Source of the DNA: Shewanella canadensis
Lineage (GTDB): Bacteria > Pseudomonadota > Gammaproteobacteria > Enterobacterales > Shewanellaceae
DNA: 64,000 bases
NCBI RefSeq assembly: GCF_003966225.1
Contig: NZ_RXNU01000009.1
Span: 1-64,000, forward strand
Reading direction: 5' to 3'
A program made the position numbers and the translations under genes. Positions 34,746-44,703 of this stretch are shown here, one piece after another. The notes below the pieces were generated by a model. That model made no database searches. It saw only the letters and a program-made list of their open reading frames with translations, and was not told the DNA's origin. Numbering within the stretch: position 1 is the first letter of the stretch; every line of letters starts with the position of its first letter.

Positions 34746-35534
34746 ATGCAGGGGACTCAAAAAAGTTTACCCTTGGCTATTGTCAGAGGTGAGCCGGTAA
34801 AGCAATTTCCGGCGGATCTATTTATACCGCCTGAGGCGCTTGAAGTTTTTCTTGAGTCTTTCGAAGGCCCCTTAGATCTTCTCTTATATCTGATCCGCAA
34901 ACAGAAGCTCGATGTGGTTGAATTACCTATCTGGCCTGTGACCGAACAATATTTAGAATATATTAATCTTCTTCAGGGCAGCAGGGTCGAACTGGCTGCC
35001 GATTACTTGGTGATGGCAGCAACCTTAGCCGAGATTAAATCTCGATTATTGTTACCAAGACCAGTTTTAGAAGATGAGGATGAAGAAGATCCCCGGGCTC
35101 AGTTGATACGTCAGCTTAAGGCCTATGAAGTCATCAAGGAAGCACAGGAACAATTGGATGAGCTCCCTCGTCTCGAGAGAGATGTGTTCCAGGCTAAAGC
35201 GACACCTGCAGATAATATCAAACCGATATTACTGCCACCTCAAGTCTCTTTGACCGATATTGCCCGAGCTTTTGGCTCGGTACTGAAACGGATTGAAGCG
35301 ACAGAGCATCACCATGTGAAGCGTGAGGTGTTGTCTACGCGAGAGCGAATGAGCCAGATATTAGCCATGCTCGATGGTGAGGAGTACCTCCCGTTTGAAG
35401 CATTGTTTGATGTCAGTGAAGGGCGAAGTGGTGTCGTTGTGAGTTTTTTGGCTTTGATGGAGCTGATTAAAGAGCTTTTAGTCGATTTAAGGCAGAATGA
35501 GCCATTTTCAACCATATATGTTAAGGCGTATTGA
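34746..35534 (+). CDS. scpA: Segregation and condensation protein A
   Basis: A 262-residue kleisin of the Smc-ScpAB type. The family start is visible as LEVFLESFEGPLDLLLYLIRKQKLDV, followed by ADYLVMAATLAEIKSRLLLP and the acidic linker EDEDEEDPR. The C-terminal winged-helix region holds VSFLALMELIKE. It bridges Smc-type heads with ScpB in chromosome organisation. scpB begins immediately after its stop. Confidence 0.93.
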   Translation: MQGTQKSLPLAIVRGEPVKQFPADLFIPPEALEVFLESFEGPLDLLLYLIRKQKLDVVELPIWPVTEQYLEYINLLQGSRVELAADYLVMAATLAEIKSRLLLPRPVLEDEDEEDPRAQLIRQLKAYEVIKEAQEQLDELPRLERDVFQAKATPADNIKPILLPPQVSLTDIARAFGSVLKRIEATEHHHVKREVLSTRERMSQILAMLDGEEYLPFEALFDVSEGRSGVVVSFLALMELIKELLVDLRQNEPFSTIYVKAY

Positions 35535-36179
35535 TTGAGTCAGAAGAAACAGCTGCAGATAAATCCTGATCAGCTTAAACAACTTATTGAGGCGAGCCTA
35601 TTTGTTATGGGTAAATCGGTCTCGATTAAAAGTTTGAAAGAGACGGTTTTAGTCAACTTTAATGTATCAAGAGCTAAGATTAAATTGGCCATTGAAGAGT
35701 TGCAGCAAGACTACCAAGGTAGAGGAATTGAGTTGGTGAGCGTCGCGGGGGGATATCGATTTCAGTCGATTGAGTCCCTGAGTCCTTTTCTTCAACCATT
35801 ATGGCAGGAAAAAGCGCCTAAATACTCGCGTGCCACATTGGAAACCTTGGCAGTGATAGCCTATCGTCAACCGGTGACACGTGGCGATATAGAGTTTGTT
35901 CGTGGTGTGGCGGTGAGTAGTCATACCATCAAAAGTTTAGCCGATAGGCAATGGATAAGAATGGTGGGACATAAAGAGGTGCCGGGAAGGCCCGCTCTTT
36001 ATGCGACTACGACAGAATTTTTAGCCTACTTTGGCTTAGATACCATAGCGGACTTACCCCCGCTGACGGATACTGAGTCATTAGCGGCCCTATTTTCTGA
36101 TGTGAATTCTCTTGAGAAACCACAAGAAGAGATTGGGCCTGAAAATACACAAAACATAGAAGAGTCTACTAATGAGTGA
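35535..36179 (+). CDS. scpB: Segregation and condensation protein B
   Basis: A 214-residue ScpB with two winged-helix domains: LKQLIEASLFVMGKSVSIKSL early, ESLSPFLQPLW, and the highly conserved SRATLETLAVIAYRQPVTRGDIE near residues 95-120, then GRPALYATT. The C-terminal tail is acidic. It starts at TTG 35535 directly after the scpA stop and ends inside the rluB start region (8-nt overlap), so the three genes are coupled. Confidence 0.92.
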   Translation: MSQKKQLQINPDQLKQLIEASLFVMGKSVSIKSLKETVLVNFNVSRAKIKLAIEELQQDYQGRGIELVSVAGGYRFQSIESLSPFLQPLWQEKAPKYSRATLETLAVIAYRQPVTRGDIEFVRGVAVSSHTIKSLADRQWIRMVGHKEVPGRPALYATTTEFLAYFGLDTIADLPPLTDTESLAALFSDVNSLEKPQEEIGPENTQNIEESTNE

Positions 36180-37038
36180 AAAATTGCAGAAAGTCTTGGC
36201 CCGTGCAGGCCATGGCTCCCGTCGTGAGATGGAGGCATGGATTGCTGCAGGCCGAATTAGTATAGATGGTGAAATAGCCAGCCTTGGTGACAGAATTGAA
36301 GCCGATGCGAAAATTCGTATCGATGGCCGTGCTATCTCAATTAAGTCCGAAGAGGATATCGTTTGCCGCGTGATTGCTTATCATAAACCGGAAGGTGAGA
36401 TCTGTAGTCGTAAAGACCCTGAAGGTCGTCCAACGGTTTTCGATCGCCTGCCTAAAACCCGAGATTCACGTTGGGTTGCAGTGGGTCGATTGGATATCAA
36501 TACTTCAGGATTATTGCTGTTTACCTCAGACGGTGAGTTGGCTAACCGTTTGATGCACCCATCGAATGAAGTTGAGCGTGAATATGCTGTGCGTACGTTC
36601 GGTGACGTGAGCGATGCCTGTATTCAGCATTTGCGTACCGGCGTTACCCTTGAAGATGGCCCTGCAAACTTTGATAAAGTCAAAGCTGCCGGTGGTGAGG
36701 GGATGAACAAGTGGTGGCACGTGACGCTTTCTGAAGGACGTAATCGCGAAGTTCGTCGTCTATGGGAATCTCAGGAAGTACAAGTCAGTCGTCTTATCCG
36801 TATCCGTTATGGCAGTATCGAGTTGCCAAAATCACTGCCTCGTGGTGGTTGGATTGAGTTGGAGCTTGAACAGGTCAACTACCTAAGAAAAACGGCTGGA
36901 CTAGATATCGAAAACCGCACTATGTTAGGCACCGATAAGCACAGTGTTGCTCGCTCTAAAGTGAAGAGTGCTAAGATTAAACGTGCAGTACATAAGCATA
37001 AAGCAACTGGGGGCAAGAACACTCGTCAACGCACTTAA
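36172..37038 (+). CDS. rluB: 23S rRNA pseudouridine(2605) synthase
   Basis: A 288-residue RsuA-family pseudouridine synthase. The N-terminal S4-like domain (EKLQKVLARAGHGSRREMEAWI) is followed by the catalytic motif VGRLDINTSGLLLFT with the nucleophilic aspartate, then EGRNREVRRLW and SRLIRIRYG. The C-terminal tail is short and basic (KHKATGGKNTRQRT), as in RluB. It modifies 23S rRNA in large-subunit assembly. Confidence 0.93.
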   Translation: MSEKLQKVLARAGHGSRREMEAWIAAGRISIDGEIASLGDRIEADAKIRIDGRAISIKSEEDIVCRVIAYHKPEGEICSRKDPEGRPTVFDRLPKTRDSRWVAVGRLDINTSGLLLFTSDGELANRLMHPSNEVEREYAVRTFGDVSDACIQHLRTGVTLEDGPANFDKVKAAGGEGMNKWWHVTLSEGRNREVRRLWESQEVQVSRLIRIRYGSIELPKSLPRGGWIELELEQVNYLRKTAGLDIENRTMLGTDKHSVARSKVKSAKIKRAVHKHKATGGKNTRQRT

Positions 37039-37071
37039 GCTAAGTACGACGCGTTTTTGCTCTACCGAAGA

Positions 37072-37095
37072 AAGGCCGCGAATGCGGCTTTTTTT
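37072..37095 (+). terminator. Rho-independent terminator after rluB
   Basis: GCCGC and GCGGC arms around GAAT, flanked by AAG and seven T, 36 bp past the rluB stop. Confidence 0.85.
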
Positions 37096-37271
37096 GTACC
37101 TGTTTATCAGAACCGCTGCTTGGTTTCGCCATGCCACCTTATTGATGACTGGTAATGGATAACCAGGCTAGATAACGATGTATAATGCCCTGAACAGAAA
37201 ATATGTACAGGGCTAACTACTTGGGAAAGCGGTCAGGGCAAATTGATATCAGAGGTTTTACCCTAAGCGCT

Positions 37272-38009
37272 TTATTGTGCGTTAAGCTGCTGTCCGTTGA
37301 CGCCAACAGAGTCATTGCCCATCAGATATAGGTAGGTGGCCATTATCTCTGCCGCAGTTTTCAGCGTTTGTGGGTTTTCGGCGGGATAAGCATTGGCGCG
37401 CATCGCTGTACGGGTCGCACCGGGATTAATACTGTTAACCCGCAGATTAGAACCATCATATTCATGGGCAATGGATTGCATCATGCCTTCGGTAGCAAAT
37501 TTAGAGATGGCGTACTCGCCCCAGAACGCTCGGCCCTGTCTGCCCACACCACTGGAGGTAAATACCAGTGATGCTTGCGGCGCCTTTTTCATCACTGGCA
37601 GCAGTGCTTTAGTCATCATGATCTCGGCGATGACATTGACTTGCATGACTTCGTTTACTGAGTCCATAGAGATATGCTCGAATGGGCCCAATACACCTAA
37701 CATGCTTGCGTTATGCAGCAAGCCGTCCAGATGACCAAATTGCTCTTCGATAGTTTCGGCCATATCCAGATAATTTTGCTCGGTAGCGCCTTTTAGATCC
37801 AAGGGCACTATCGCCGGTTTCGGGTAACCTGCCTGCTCAATTTCATCGTATACCGCTTCGAGCTTCTTAACTGTCTTACCCAGAAGAATGACCGTGGCTC
37901 CATGCTCAGCAAAACTTAACGCGGCGGCGCGCCCTATGCCATCACCCGCGCCTGTAACGAGTATCGTTTTGTTAATAAGTAGATCTTTTGCAGCTTGATA
38001 TTCCAACAT
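37272..38009 (-). CDS. yciK: YciK family short-chain dehydrogenase/reductase
   Basis: A 245-residue SDR enzyme. The NAD(P)-binding motif is LVTGAGDGIGRAAA at about residues 17-30, then LHNASMLG, the active-site serine in LVFTSSGVGRQGR and the Tyr-x-x-x-Lys pair in EYAISKFATEG. YciK of E. coli has no firm substrate. It lies convergent to rluB and divergent from the lipase gene. Confidence 0.9.
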   Translation of the reverse strand: MLEYQAAKDLLINKTILVTGAGDGIGRAAALSFAEHGATVILLGKTVKKLEAVYDEIEQAGYPKPAIVPLDLKGATEQNYLDMAETIEEQFGHLDGLLHNASMLGVLGPFEHISMDSVNEVMQVNVIAEIMMTKALLPVMKKAPQASLVFTSSGVGRQGRAFWGEYAISKFATEGMMQSIAHEYDGSNLRVNSINPGATRTAMRANAYPAENPQTLKTAAEIMATYLYLMGNDSVGVNGQQLNAQ

Positions 38010-38270
38010 GAGTCAATATTTCCTATCGACGGAAAAGCCCGCCACCTCTAGAGTCACTGATGTGATGAACACTTGTTTAAAACAAATGATTAATTATTGT
38101 TCGTCTATTCGTTGGTCGAATGTGACAAAATTGTAGCTAACTCAATATTTTTACGTTAACTTTAGCTTAGGTAAGGACTTAGAAAAGTCCTCTTTGGTCA
38201 TACATTTCGACTATTGTGACCAATTTTTTGCTGAAAATAAAATTATTACAACAAGATTTGGGGAAAAAAG

Positions 38271-40757
38271 ATGAAAAGACTCCTTTTGGGTGTTGCTATT
38301 GCATCTACGCTTGGGCTTACAGGATGTAGTGAAGATAGTGTCGACGAACTCACGGATAAGGTTGAGCCTCTGATCCCTGAGTCTCATATTTTATTTAATC
38401 CTGATCCTTCTGTTGGTGACATTCCTTTGCCAAACGATCTTCTTTTTAATGGCACCCTAGATGGCACTATTAACATCCCAGGTGAACTAGCCGATGGAAC
38501 CAGTGATTACACTGATCCCTCTATGGCGCTTGGCGCACTCGATGGCTGGTCTACCACGGCGCCTATCTCCATTAACGTCGGCCCGGCAACCAATCATGAT
38601 GGCACCGTTTTATCTTTAGATGTCACCTCGGTATTCCAACCCGGTGCGGTAAGAGTATTTGAGGCGACAGTCGGCGGTCCGCTATCTATGGATCCTGAGT
38701 GTAACGCCGCTCCCTCACTATCTGCTTGTAAGGTGGGCGCCGAACTTCAATTTGGCGTCGATTTTGTCTCTAAGGGTTCTGGAAACACGATAGCCATCGT
38801 GCCACTTAAGCCACTCAAATCTAATCAGTCATATATTTATGCAACGACCGATCTGATACAAGACTCCGAAGGTCGCGGTATCGCGCCATCAGACACATAT
38901 TTACCACTTAAGTTAGATATCGAGACCAAACCCCTCGAAACGCCCATTCAGCTAATGTTACAAACATTAGTGAACAGCTACGAGAAGGGCATGGCGGCCG
39001 CCCATGGTGTCGATTCTGCGACTATCAGTTACTCAGGCCTGTTTACCACTCAGTCAGTTGCTGATGTCTATGAGACATCTAAGCTGCTCATGGTCGACCC
39101 GACGCCGGGTAATCCGTTTGCACCCTCTATATCGGTCCCGGTTCCGCACCCTCTCGGGATCACTGTGGCCCAGGCCGCTGGTTTGACTCCTGCCGATGGC
39201 GCCGCCTATGTGGTATCGAGCTTAGCCGATGTCTATACCGCCCAGGCGACTCTACCTACCTATGGTACTTGTAATTCGGTTATGTGCGCCGGCATAAGCG
39301 GTTCATGGAAGGCCCTTGGCGATAGTCCTGTTTCGGTATTGCTCGCACTTGAATCGGGTACCATGAGCCAGCAAACCTATGGCGCACAAGCGATGGCTTA
39401 TGGCATTGACCCAGCGGAAGGAATCGCTAATCCGGCGCTCCTGGCCGGTAAGGCCTGGTTACTCGATGACGGCACTGCGGCTGATAAGGCTAAGCACCTG
39501 ACTAAGTTTAACCCTATCCCACAGCCTACCGGCAGCGAAACTGTTCCTGTTTTGATCTCTATGCCAAATGCCGAGCGCCTTGCAGATTTCTATGCCGCTC
39601 AAGGGCTGCCATTCACCCCTCCTACGGCGGGTTGGCCAACAAACCTTGCTATGCATGGACTGGGTAGTGGTAAAGAGACGGCTTTAGCCTACGCGGGAAC
39701 CTATGCTGCAATGGGGGTCGCGACAATCGCAATCGATATGCCTCTGCATGGTGCGCGTTCATTCGATGCTAACGGTGACGGAATATATGAAGTTTCATCT
39801 TCGGATCCATCCTATGGTGCCGTGATTGGTAACCCAGATGCGTTTAAGAACGGAAATCCATTAGTCTTTATCAATATCGAAAGCACCTTGAGTGTGCGTG
39901 ATAATTTCCGTCAGGCAACGCTTGATCATCTGGCCTTGAGAGCGTCATTAACCGGTCTTGCCGGTGGTCTTGCCCAGGCTCAGATGCCTCAGATATTTGA
40001 TATCACTAAAATGAGCGCACAGGGCTTGAGTCTTGCCGGTATTGTTGGTACTAATTTTGCGACTTACGCCAGTTCCGGTCTGACTCACCCAGAATCCGGC
40101 GCAGACCTAAGCTATGTCTATAAGCTTAATGCAGTATCGCTTGTGGCACCGACTGGCGGCTTTGCCGGCACCTTTATTGGCTCTGCAACCTTTGGTCCAA
40201 TGCTGTTTGAAAGTGTGACGGCCAGTGATACGTTCCAGGCATTAGTCGAAGAGGCAAATACAGAAGGATATGAGCCAGGTACACCTGAGTACGCCGCGCT
40301 AGTACAGGCAGTTTACGCCGAGTTTTTACCGACATTTGCATTCGCCGTTCAAACGGCCGTCGACAGCGCCGATCCGATTAACCATGCAGCCGTGTTGAAG
40401 GCTACCGAGTTACCAATACACTTAATCGAAGTGGTGGGGGATGGCGATCAGCATCTGCCGGACCAGGTATTGCCAAACAGTGTCGAAGGCTTCCCGACAG
40501 CGGGTACCGAGCCCTTGATAGCCAACCTTGGTCTGGAGTGTATCGATACGACGACCGCGGGCTCGGGTGCCGTTCGCTTCACTAAAGGCCATCATAGCTC
40601 GATTATCAGCCCCGAGGGACCAGAAGGTTCTGCGGCCGCAACGGTTGAGATGCAGCAGCAGGTCGCGGCGTTTGCCTCAACTGCAGGTAAGGGAGATGCC
40701 ACTATCTTGGTTCAAGATAAGAGCGTGCTCCAGCCCTGCGCCGTTCCGGCAGGTTAA
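38271..40757 (+). CDS. VolA/Pla-1/cef family lipoprotein lipase
   Basis: An 828-residue exported lipoprotein: the lipobox LTGCS follows a hydrophobic stretch, with the lipidated cysteine near residue 19. The long N-terminal part is beta-rich and Thr/Pro/Gly-rich. The alpha/beta-hydrolase part has LAMHGLGSGKET near residue 460 and the nucleophile motif GLSLAG with serine 587. An aspartate in EVVGDGDQHLPD and the histidines of FTKGHHSS near 770 are candidate triad members. The family includes Vibrio VolA, a surface lysophospholipase that feeds released fatty acids to uptake, which fits the fad genes in this window. A GGGGA ribosome site precedes the ATG. Confidence 0.85.
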   Translation: MKRLLLGVAIASTLGLTGCSEDSVDELTDKVEPLIPESHILFNPDPSVGDIPLPNDLLFNGTLDGTINIPGELADGTSDYTDPSMALGALDGWSTTAPISINVGPATNHDGTVLSLDVTSVFQPGAVRVFEATVGGPLSMDPECNAAPSLSACKVGAELQFGVDFVSKGSGNTIAIVPLKPLKSNQSYIYATTDLIQDSEGRGIAPSDTYLPLKLDIETKPLETPIQLMLQTLVNSYEKGMAAAHGVDSATISYSGLFTTQSVADVYETSKLLMVDPTPGNPFAPSISVPVPHPLGITVAQAAGLTPADGAAYVVSSLADVYTAQATLPTYGTCNSVMCAGISGSWKALGDSPVSVLLALESGTMSQQTYGAQAMAYGIDPAEGIANPALLAGKAWLLDDGTAADKAKHLTKFNPIPQPTGSETVPVLISMPNAERLADFYAAQGLPFTPPTAGWPTNLAMHGLGSGKETALAYAGTYAAMGVATIAIDMPLHGARSFDANGDGIYEVSSSDPSYGAVIGNPDAFKNGNPLVFINIESTLSVRDNFRQATLDHLALRASLTGLAGGLAQAQMPQIFDITKMSAQGLSLAGIVGTNFATYASSGLTHPESGADLSYVYKLNAVSLVAPTGGFAGTFIGSATFGPMLFESVTASDTFQALVEEANTEGYEPGTPEYAALVQAVYAEFLPTFAFAVQTAVDSADPINHAAVLKATELPIHLIEVVGDGDQHLPDQVLPNSVEGFPTAGTEPLIANLGLECIDTTTAGSGAVRFTKGHHSSIISPEGPEGSAAATVEMQQQVAAFASTAGKGDATILVQDKSVLQPCAVPAG

Positions 40758-40782
40758 TTTGATTAACTAATTGGTCGATATT

Positions 40783-40811
40783 AAAAAAACCGGCATTTGC
40801 CGGTTTTTTTT
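40783..40811 (+). terminator. Rho-independent terminator after the lipase gene
   Basis: ACCGGCA and TGCCGGT pair around TT, extended by A-T pairs, with eight T downstream. It ends the lipase transcript 30 bp past its stop. Confidence 0.92.
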
Positions 40812-40914
40812 GTTTAATTTGTCATTAAGTGAAGGGCAAAACCCTTCACGCAAGCAGAGGTTCGGGTAATGCACGACTGAATGGATTCAGGAGGTAGAGT
40901 AACGCATGGATCAG

Positions 40915-41020
40915 TTACCGAGGAGCTTGTTGTCGAGAAAAATTATGAGCTTCAGTCATCTGGCTTGTTTTTAGCCCTTCGAACTCCCGCTGAATGAATA
41001 GATAATTAATAGAATTGGTA
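40915..41020. repeat. Right-end fragment of the MITE-like element (family A), copy 2
   Basis: The tail AGCTTCAGTCATC, then CGAACTCCCGCTGAATG and the end AGAATTGGTA (41020), parallels the right end of the full element at 48610-48873, and it is likewise followed by TTA. No matching left end is found after the lipase terminator. The fragment ends 56 bp before the sohB start. The rest of the 319-bp gap shows nothing else. Confidence 0.6.
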
Positions 41021-41076
41021 TTAGAATAGCCATAATTTTTTGATTGAAACAAAAATGTATTAAGCCGGAGCCTATT

Positions 41077-42108
41077 TTGGAATTTTTGTACGAATATGGA
41101 TTGTTTTTCGCCAAGGTGATCACTGTTGTCTTGTCGATTATTGCCGTTGTGATTGTTGTATTGGCATCGACCGTTAAGCAGAAGAGCGAAAAGGGCGAGC
41201 TTAGAATGACGAATGTCTCTGAGGAGCTCAAGACACTCAAGCACGATCTTAAAGAGGAGTTGCTGAGTAAAAAGCAATTTAAAGCCTATGAGAAGCAACT
41301 CAAGGCTGAAGAGAAAGCGAAAGAGAAGGCACAAAAGAATCAAAAAGAGGAGGTGATCGAGCCTCGCGTGTTCGTTGTCGATTTTAAAGGCAGTATCGAT
41401 GCCGGTGAAGTTGCATCGCTGCGAGAAGAGATCAGCGCCATCATCGCGATTGCAGAACCCGGTGATGAAGTTATCGTCAATGTAGAGAGTGGCGGTGGCA
41501 TGGTTCATGGTTATGGTCTAGCGTCGAGTCAGCTCGATCGTCTGCGCCAAGCCAAACTGCCACTGAGTATCTGCGTCGATAAGGTCGCAGCCAGTGGCGG
41601 TTATATGATGGCGTGTGTGGCGAATAAAATCTATGCGGCACCATTTGCCATAGTGGGTTCTATCGGGGTCGTTGCTCAGGTACCTAACTTTAATCGTCTG
41701 ATGAAAAAACATGATATCGATTATGAGCAGCATACTGCCGGTGACTTTAAACGTACATTAACCCTTTTTGGTGAGAATACTGATGAGGGGCGTGCCAAGT
41801 TCCAAGAGGAGCTTGAGGAGACTCACAAGCTATTTAAATCATTTATTGCTCAATACCGTCCAGATCTTGATCTGGTCAAGGTCGCCACTGGTGAGCATTG
41901 GTATGGTCAACAAGCGATAGAGTTAGGCCTTATTGATGAAATTGCAACGAGTGATGATGTGGTGATGAAGCTGGCATTAGAGCGAACCGTGATTAAAGTC
42001 CGTTACCAATTGAAGAAAAATTTGGCCGATAAGATTGCCCATGGTGCATCGTTATCATTCAATGCCATCTTCAACAAAATGGCAGAGAAGAACCAGTCAT
42101 TGAATTGA
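41077..42108 (+). CDS. sohB: Probable periplasmic-side serine protease SohB
   Basis: A signal-peptide-peptidase-like (family S49) protease of about 343 residues. An N-terminal membrane anchor (KVITVVLSIIAVVIVVLAS) is followed by a long charged coiled stretch (about 50-95) and the protease domain: VVDFKGSIDAGEVA, NVESGGGMVHGYG, the catalytic serine in DKVAASGGYMMA, GSIGVVAQ, and the catalytic lysine in DFKRTLTLFGE. It starts at a TTG with GGAG six bases upstream, giving EFLYEYGLFFAKV as in E. coli SohB; no ATG fits better. Confidence 0.9.
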   Translation: MEFLYEYGLFFAKVITVVLSIIAVVIVVLASTVKQKSEKGELRMTNVSEELKTLKHDLKEELLSKKQFKAYEKQLKAEEKAKEKAQKNQKEEVIEPRVFVVDFKGSIDAGEVASLREEISAIIAIAEPGDEVIVNVESGGGMVHGYGLASSQLDRLRQAKLPLSICVDKVAASGGYMMACVANKIYAAPFAIVGSIGVVAQVPNFNRLMKKHDIDYEQHTAGDFKRTLTLFGENTDEGRAKFQEELEETHKLFKSFIAQYRPDLDLVKVATGEHWYGQQAIELGLIDEIATSDDVVMKLALERTVIKVRYQLKKNLADKIAHGASLSFNAIFNKMAEKNQSLN

Positions 42109-42133
42109 TTCTTATACTGATTGGTATAATTTC

Positions 42134-42159
42134 AAAGCCTGCATTTTGCAGGCTTTTTT
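42134..42159 (+). terminator. Rho-independent terminator of sohB
   Basis: Perfect 9-bp arms AAGCCTGCA and TGCAGGCTT around TTT, followed by a T-run, 27 bp past the stop. Confidence 0.9.
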
Positions 42160-42248
42160 GTACCTGATTGGGTGAATAGTGAAAAAACACTTTTATTATT
42201 GAGCTATTTCTTATACAAAATAGATAACAATAATAAAGAAGACTCTTA

Positions 42249-43277
42249 ATGAAGTTCGCTCAAAGTTATAAGCCCAATATGATGGTTGGTGATCAATCAT
42301 ATCCGGCATATCAATTAAGGAACTTGCTCAGGTACCTGCAAGAGCATCAAGGTGAGGAGGTGGCTCAGACACTGTGTTCACAGATAGGTGTCGGCATAAA
42401 AGAGCTGGAACATCTGCAACTTATCTACGTCTGGCAAGCCGACTTCGCCATGGAGTTCCTGCAGCAATATACTCAGGATCCCGAAATTGGAGCCAAAGTG
42501 GGTTGTCAATACTCAGTAGATGATTTGGATTTCTTACTCAGCTTCTTTACCGTGTGTAAAACCATTGGTGAGTGTCTGCAGTTTGTGGTCTCTCATCCAG
42601 AACGAGTAGGGAGTTTTACCGATACTTTGGTCAGCAATGAGGGAGGGAAGCTCAGGATCCGTTGGTTAAATACCGGTAAAATTGACCCCAAGCGTTATTC
42701 ATGTCAGTTCCAGCATAGTGTCTGTGGCCTAGTGACCGTTGGAAGTGGGCTTGCGGGACAAGCTATTTTATTCGACCGAATTACCCTGGCTGAAAAAGAG
42801 CGCAATGCGGATTATCTCTCCTCAGTCACGGGGGCCGACATTCAATTTGGCGCCGAATTTAATGAATGGACAATCGATCACCGTTACCTGTCCCTTCCCG
42901 TTACCTATGAATTTAACGAGCGCATGATTAATAAGGAATCGGTAAAACAAGCATCCTATATTGAATCTCTGCTCGAATTTTTAAGAGAGTCCTTTCCTGA
43001 TTGTCCGAACATGGAACAGATGGCGATACATCAAAAAATCAGCGACAGGACACTGAGGCGAAAAATTTCACAGGCCGGGACGAGTTATCAAAAGTTAGTC
43101 GATCAGGTTCGCTGTCAAGCCGCTATCGGTTTGATCTTATCCGAAGAGAAGAGTATTGAAGATATCGCCGAGATCATGGGCTTCGGCGATGTGAGTCATT
43201 TCAGGCAGAGTTTTAAACATTGGCTCGGCCATCCTCCCGGACATTTTTTGCGTTTAAATGAGAAGGTTACTCTATAG
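42249..43277 (+). CDS. AraC-family transcriptional regulator
   Basis: A 342-residue regulator of the same class as the one next to fadH: an arabinose-binding-like N-terminal domain (about 20-200) and two C-terminal helix-turn-helix motifs. The first is in MAIHQKISDRTLRRKISQ, the second in SIEDIAEIMGFGDVSHFRQ, then FKHWLGHPPGHFLR. It lies convergent to the diheme cytochrome genes. A possible target is the direct repeat before the beta-helix/cytochrome gene, but this is inference from position. Confidence 0.85.
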   Translation: MKFAQSYKPNMMVGDQSYPAYQLRNLLRYLQEHQGEEVAQTLCSQIGVGIKELEHLQLIYVWQADFAMEFLQQYTQDPEIGAKVGCQYSVDDLDFLLSFFTVCKTIGECLQFVVSHPERVGSFTDTLVSNEGGKLRIRWLNTGKIDPKRYSCQFQHSVCGLVTVGSGLAGQAILFDRITLAEKERNADYLSSVTGADIQFGAEFNEWTIDHRYLSLPVTYEFNERMINKESVKQASYIESLLEFLRESFPDCPNMEQMAIHQKISDRTLRRKISQAGTSYQKLVDQVRCQAAIGLILSEEKSIEDIAEIMGFGDVSHFRQSFKHWLGHPPGHFLRLNEKVTL

Positions 43278-43396
43278 GCAGCTGCAAGCGTTTTTTCCGA
43301 GAACAATTTTGAAGAGAATCCGCTTCCCGTTGCATCACGCTTGTGATCCTATTTATGACTAAGCCCCGTTTCTTCGCCCCTATTGAGTTATATGAG

Positions 43397-44590
43397 TTAT
43401 CCCACACAATTACCTATGGTGGGAGACAGTGAATCTATCCACTGTCTTATCAGTTCAATGGCCTCCGTGTGGACCAAACTTCGACCTATGGGAGGCATCC
43501 GGTCTTTTGCGTAGTTCAATTCTTGTCTATAGAGTAGAATCGAATGTTCACCATCTCCGGGGACGATGTCATACGATAAGCCTTTAGCTCCTCCATTCCA
43601 GCCCGGTGGTTGCTTGCAGATCCCATATTGATAGCTGGTATGATCGATATGAAAACCGAGTCTTAGCCCAGAAATGCTCGCAAACCCTTCGGCCCGGTGA
43701 CAATGGGCACAGTTTATATCGATATAGCCTTTCGCCCTTTGAGTGAGACTTTCACCGCTATCAGAGAGTGATGGTGCGTGGGCTACTTCACTCAGTTCCG
43801 GTAAGCCGGTTAAACGTGATTGACTCTGCCACATCTGCAGTTGATTGACTGTCTCGCCATTAAATATGATGTCGTGGTTCAACAGGTGGGCCTTAAGGCC
43901 AATAGGGCTGATGCTACTGCTGCCACCTTTGTTGATTTGGTGACAAATTTTACACTCGGCTCGGCTCGGAACGTGATAATCGAAGCGTTCGACCTCTCCT
44001 TGATGGTTTAATGTATGAGGAATGTCGGCTCCCGCCTGAGCAAGCCTGGCTTCACCGTTTTGCCAAAGATAGGGGAGTGTTGTCCAACCAGACTCACGGC
44101 GGATCAAAAGACGAGTTTCGATGAGCAGTTCATTTTCCGGATTGGTGATTTGAGTATCGAAAGGCATCGAAAAGGTTTTTGTTAATATTGTTCCTATTGG
44201 AAATTCAAAGGTGTCGGTGGGATGAAAAATGGCCTGCTTCCCCTCGGGAATAAAGATGAATCTGTGCTTGCTTGCATAATTGGTGAAAAGTTGAGTCGAA
44301 AGGTGGTAGGGCATGCCGGGGGGGACAGGGTCAGAAGTAGGCGTCTGGGGATCGACAAATAGTCCGTACTGGGCTAAGTCGTCACAATCCTCTTTCATCA
44401 GTGCTTCCCAGTTGATACTGCTTGTTGTCTGTTCGCACAGCGATGCAGGTGTTACCGGAGTATCGGGCTGTGAAGGCGTATCGACTGAGGGGGACTCAAT
44501 ACTTTCAACATCAGAATCAGCCTCAGCTTCCGAGCCACCGCACGCCGATACGAGAAAGAGGGTTAAGAGTAGAATGATTAGGTTTTGCAT
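43397..44590 (-). CDS. Diheme c-type cytochrome lipoprotein (SO2930/TIGR03806-like)
   Basis: A 397-residue exported lipoprotein (lipobox VSACG). After a low-complexity acidic and Pro/Thr linker come the family phrases QLFTNYASKHRFIFIPEGK and ETRLLIRRESGWTTLPYLW. The two haem sites are CKICH near residue 213 and CAHCH near 296, and the C terminus has DRMPPIGRSLVHTEAIELI. It closely parallels the C-terminal half of the adjacent 883-residue protein, so the two are paralogues. Redox function in the periplasm is expected; the partner is unknown. The 114-bp gap to the upstream gene contains a terminator. Confidence 0.82.
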   Translation of the reverse strand: MQNLIILLLTLFLVSACGGSEAEADSDVESIESPSVDTPSQPDTPVTPASLCEQTTSSINWEALMKEDCDDLAQYGLFVDPQTPTSDPVPPGMPYHLSTQLFTNYASKHRFIFIPEGKQAIFHPTDTFEFPIGTILTKTFSMPFDTQITNPENELLIETRLLIRRESGWTTLPYLWQNGEARLAQAGADIPHTLNHQGEVERFDYHVPSRAECKICHQINKGGSSSISPIGLKAHLLNHDIIFNGETVNQLQMWQSQSRLTGLPELSEVAHAPSLSDSGESLTQRAKGYIDINCAHCHRAEGFASISGLRLGFHIDHTSYQYGICKQPPGWNGGAKGLSYDIVPGDGEHSILLYRQELNYAKDRMPPIGRSLVHTEAIELIRQWIDSLSPTIGNCVG

Positions 44591-44648
44591 ACATCACCTG
44601 TGAAGGTTCTCGTCATCTGGCGGAGATGACTCATTGATGATCAGGAAT

Positions 44649-44677
44649 AAAAAAGGCCGGGAGTATCCGGCCTTTTT
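44649..44677 (-). terminator. Rho-independent terminator of the beta-helix/cytochrome gene
   Basis: AAAAAGGCCGG and CCGGCCTTTTT form an 11-bp stem around GAGTAT, with TTTTTT on the minus strand, 27 bp past the 883-codon gene. It implies that the smaller cytochrome gene has its own promoter in 44591-44648 or depends on read-through. Confidence 0.9.
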
Positions 44678-44703
44678 GTTGCTATAAGCCTATTGTGAGA
44701 CGC

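Noticed and set aside
40915..41508. Leftward open frame of 197 codons, with many Leu/Phe
   Set aside because: Antisense to sohB, which has family motifs and a fitting start; low complexity and no ribosome site.
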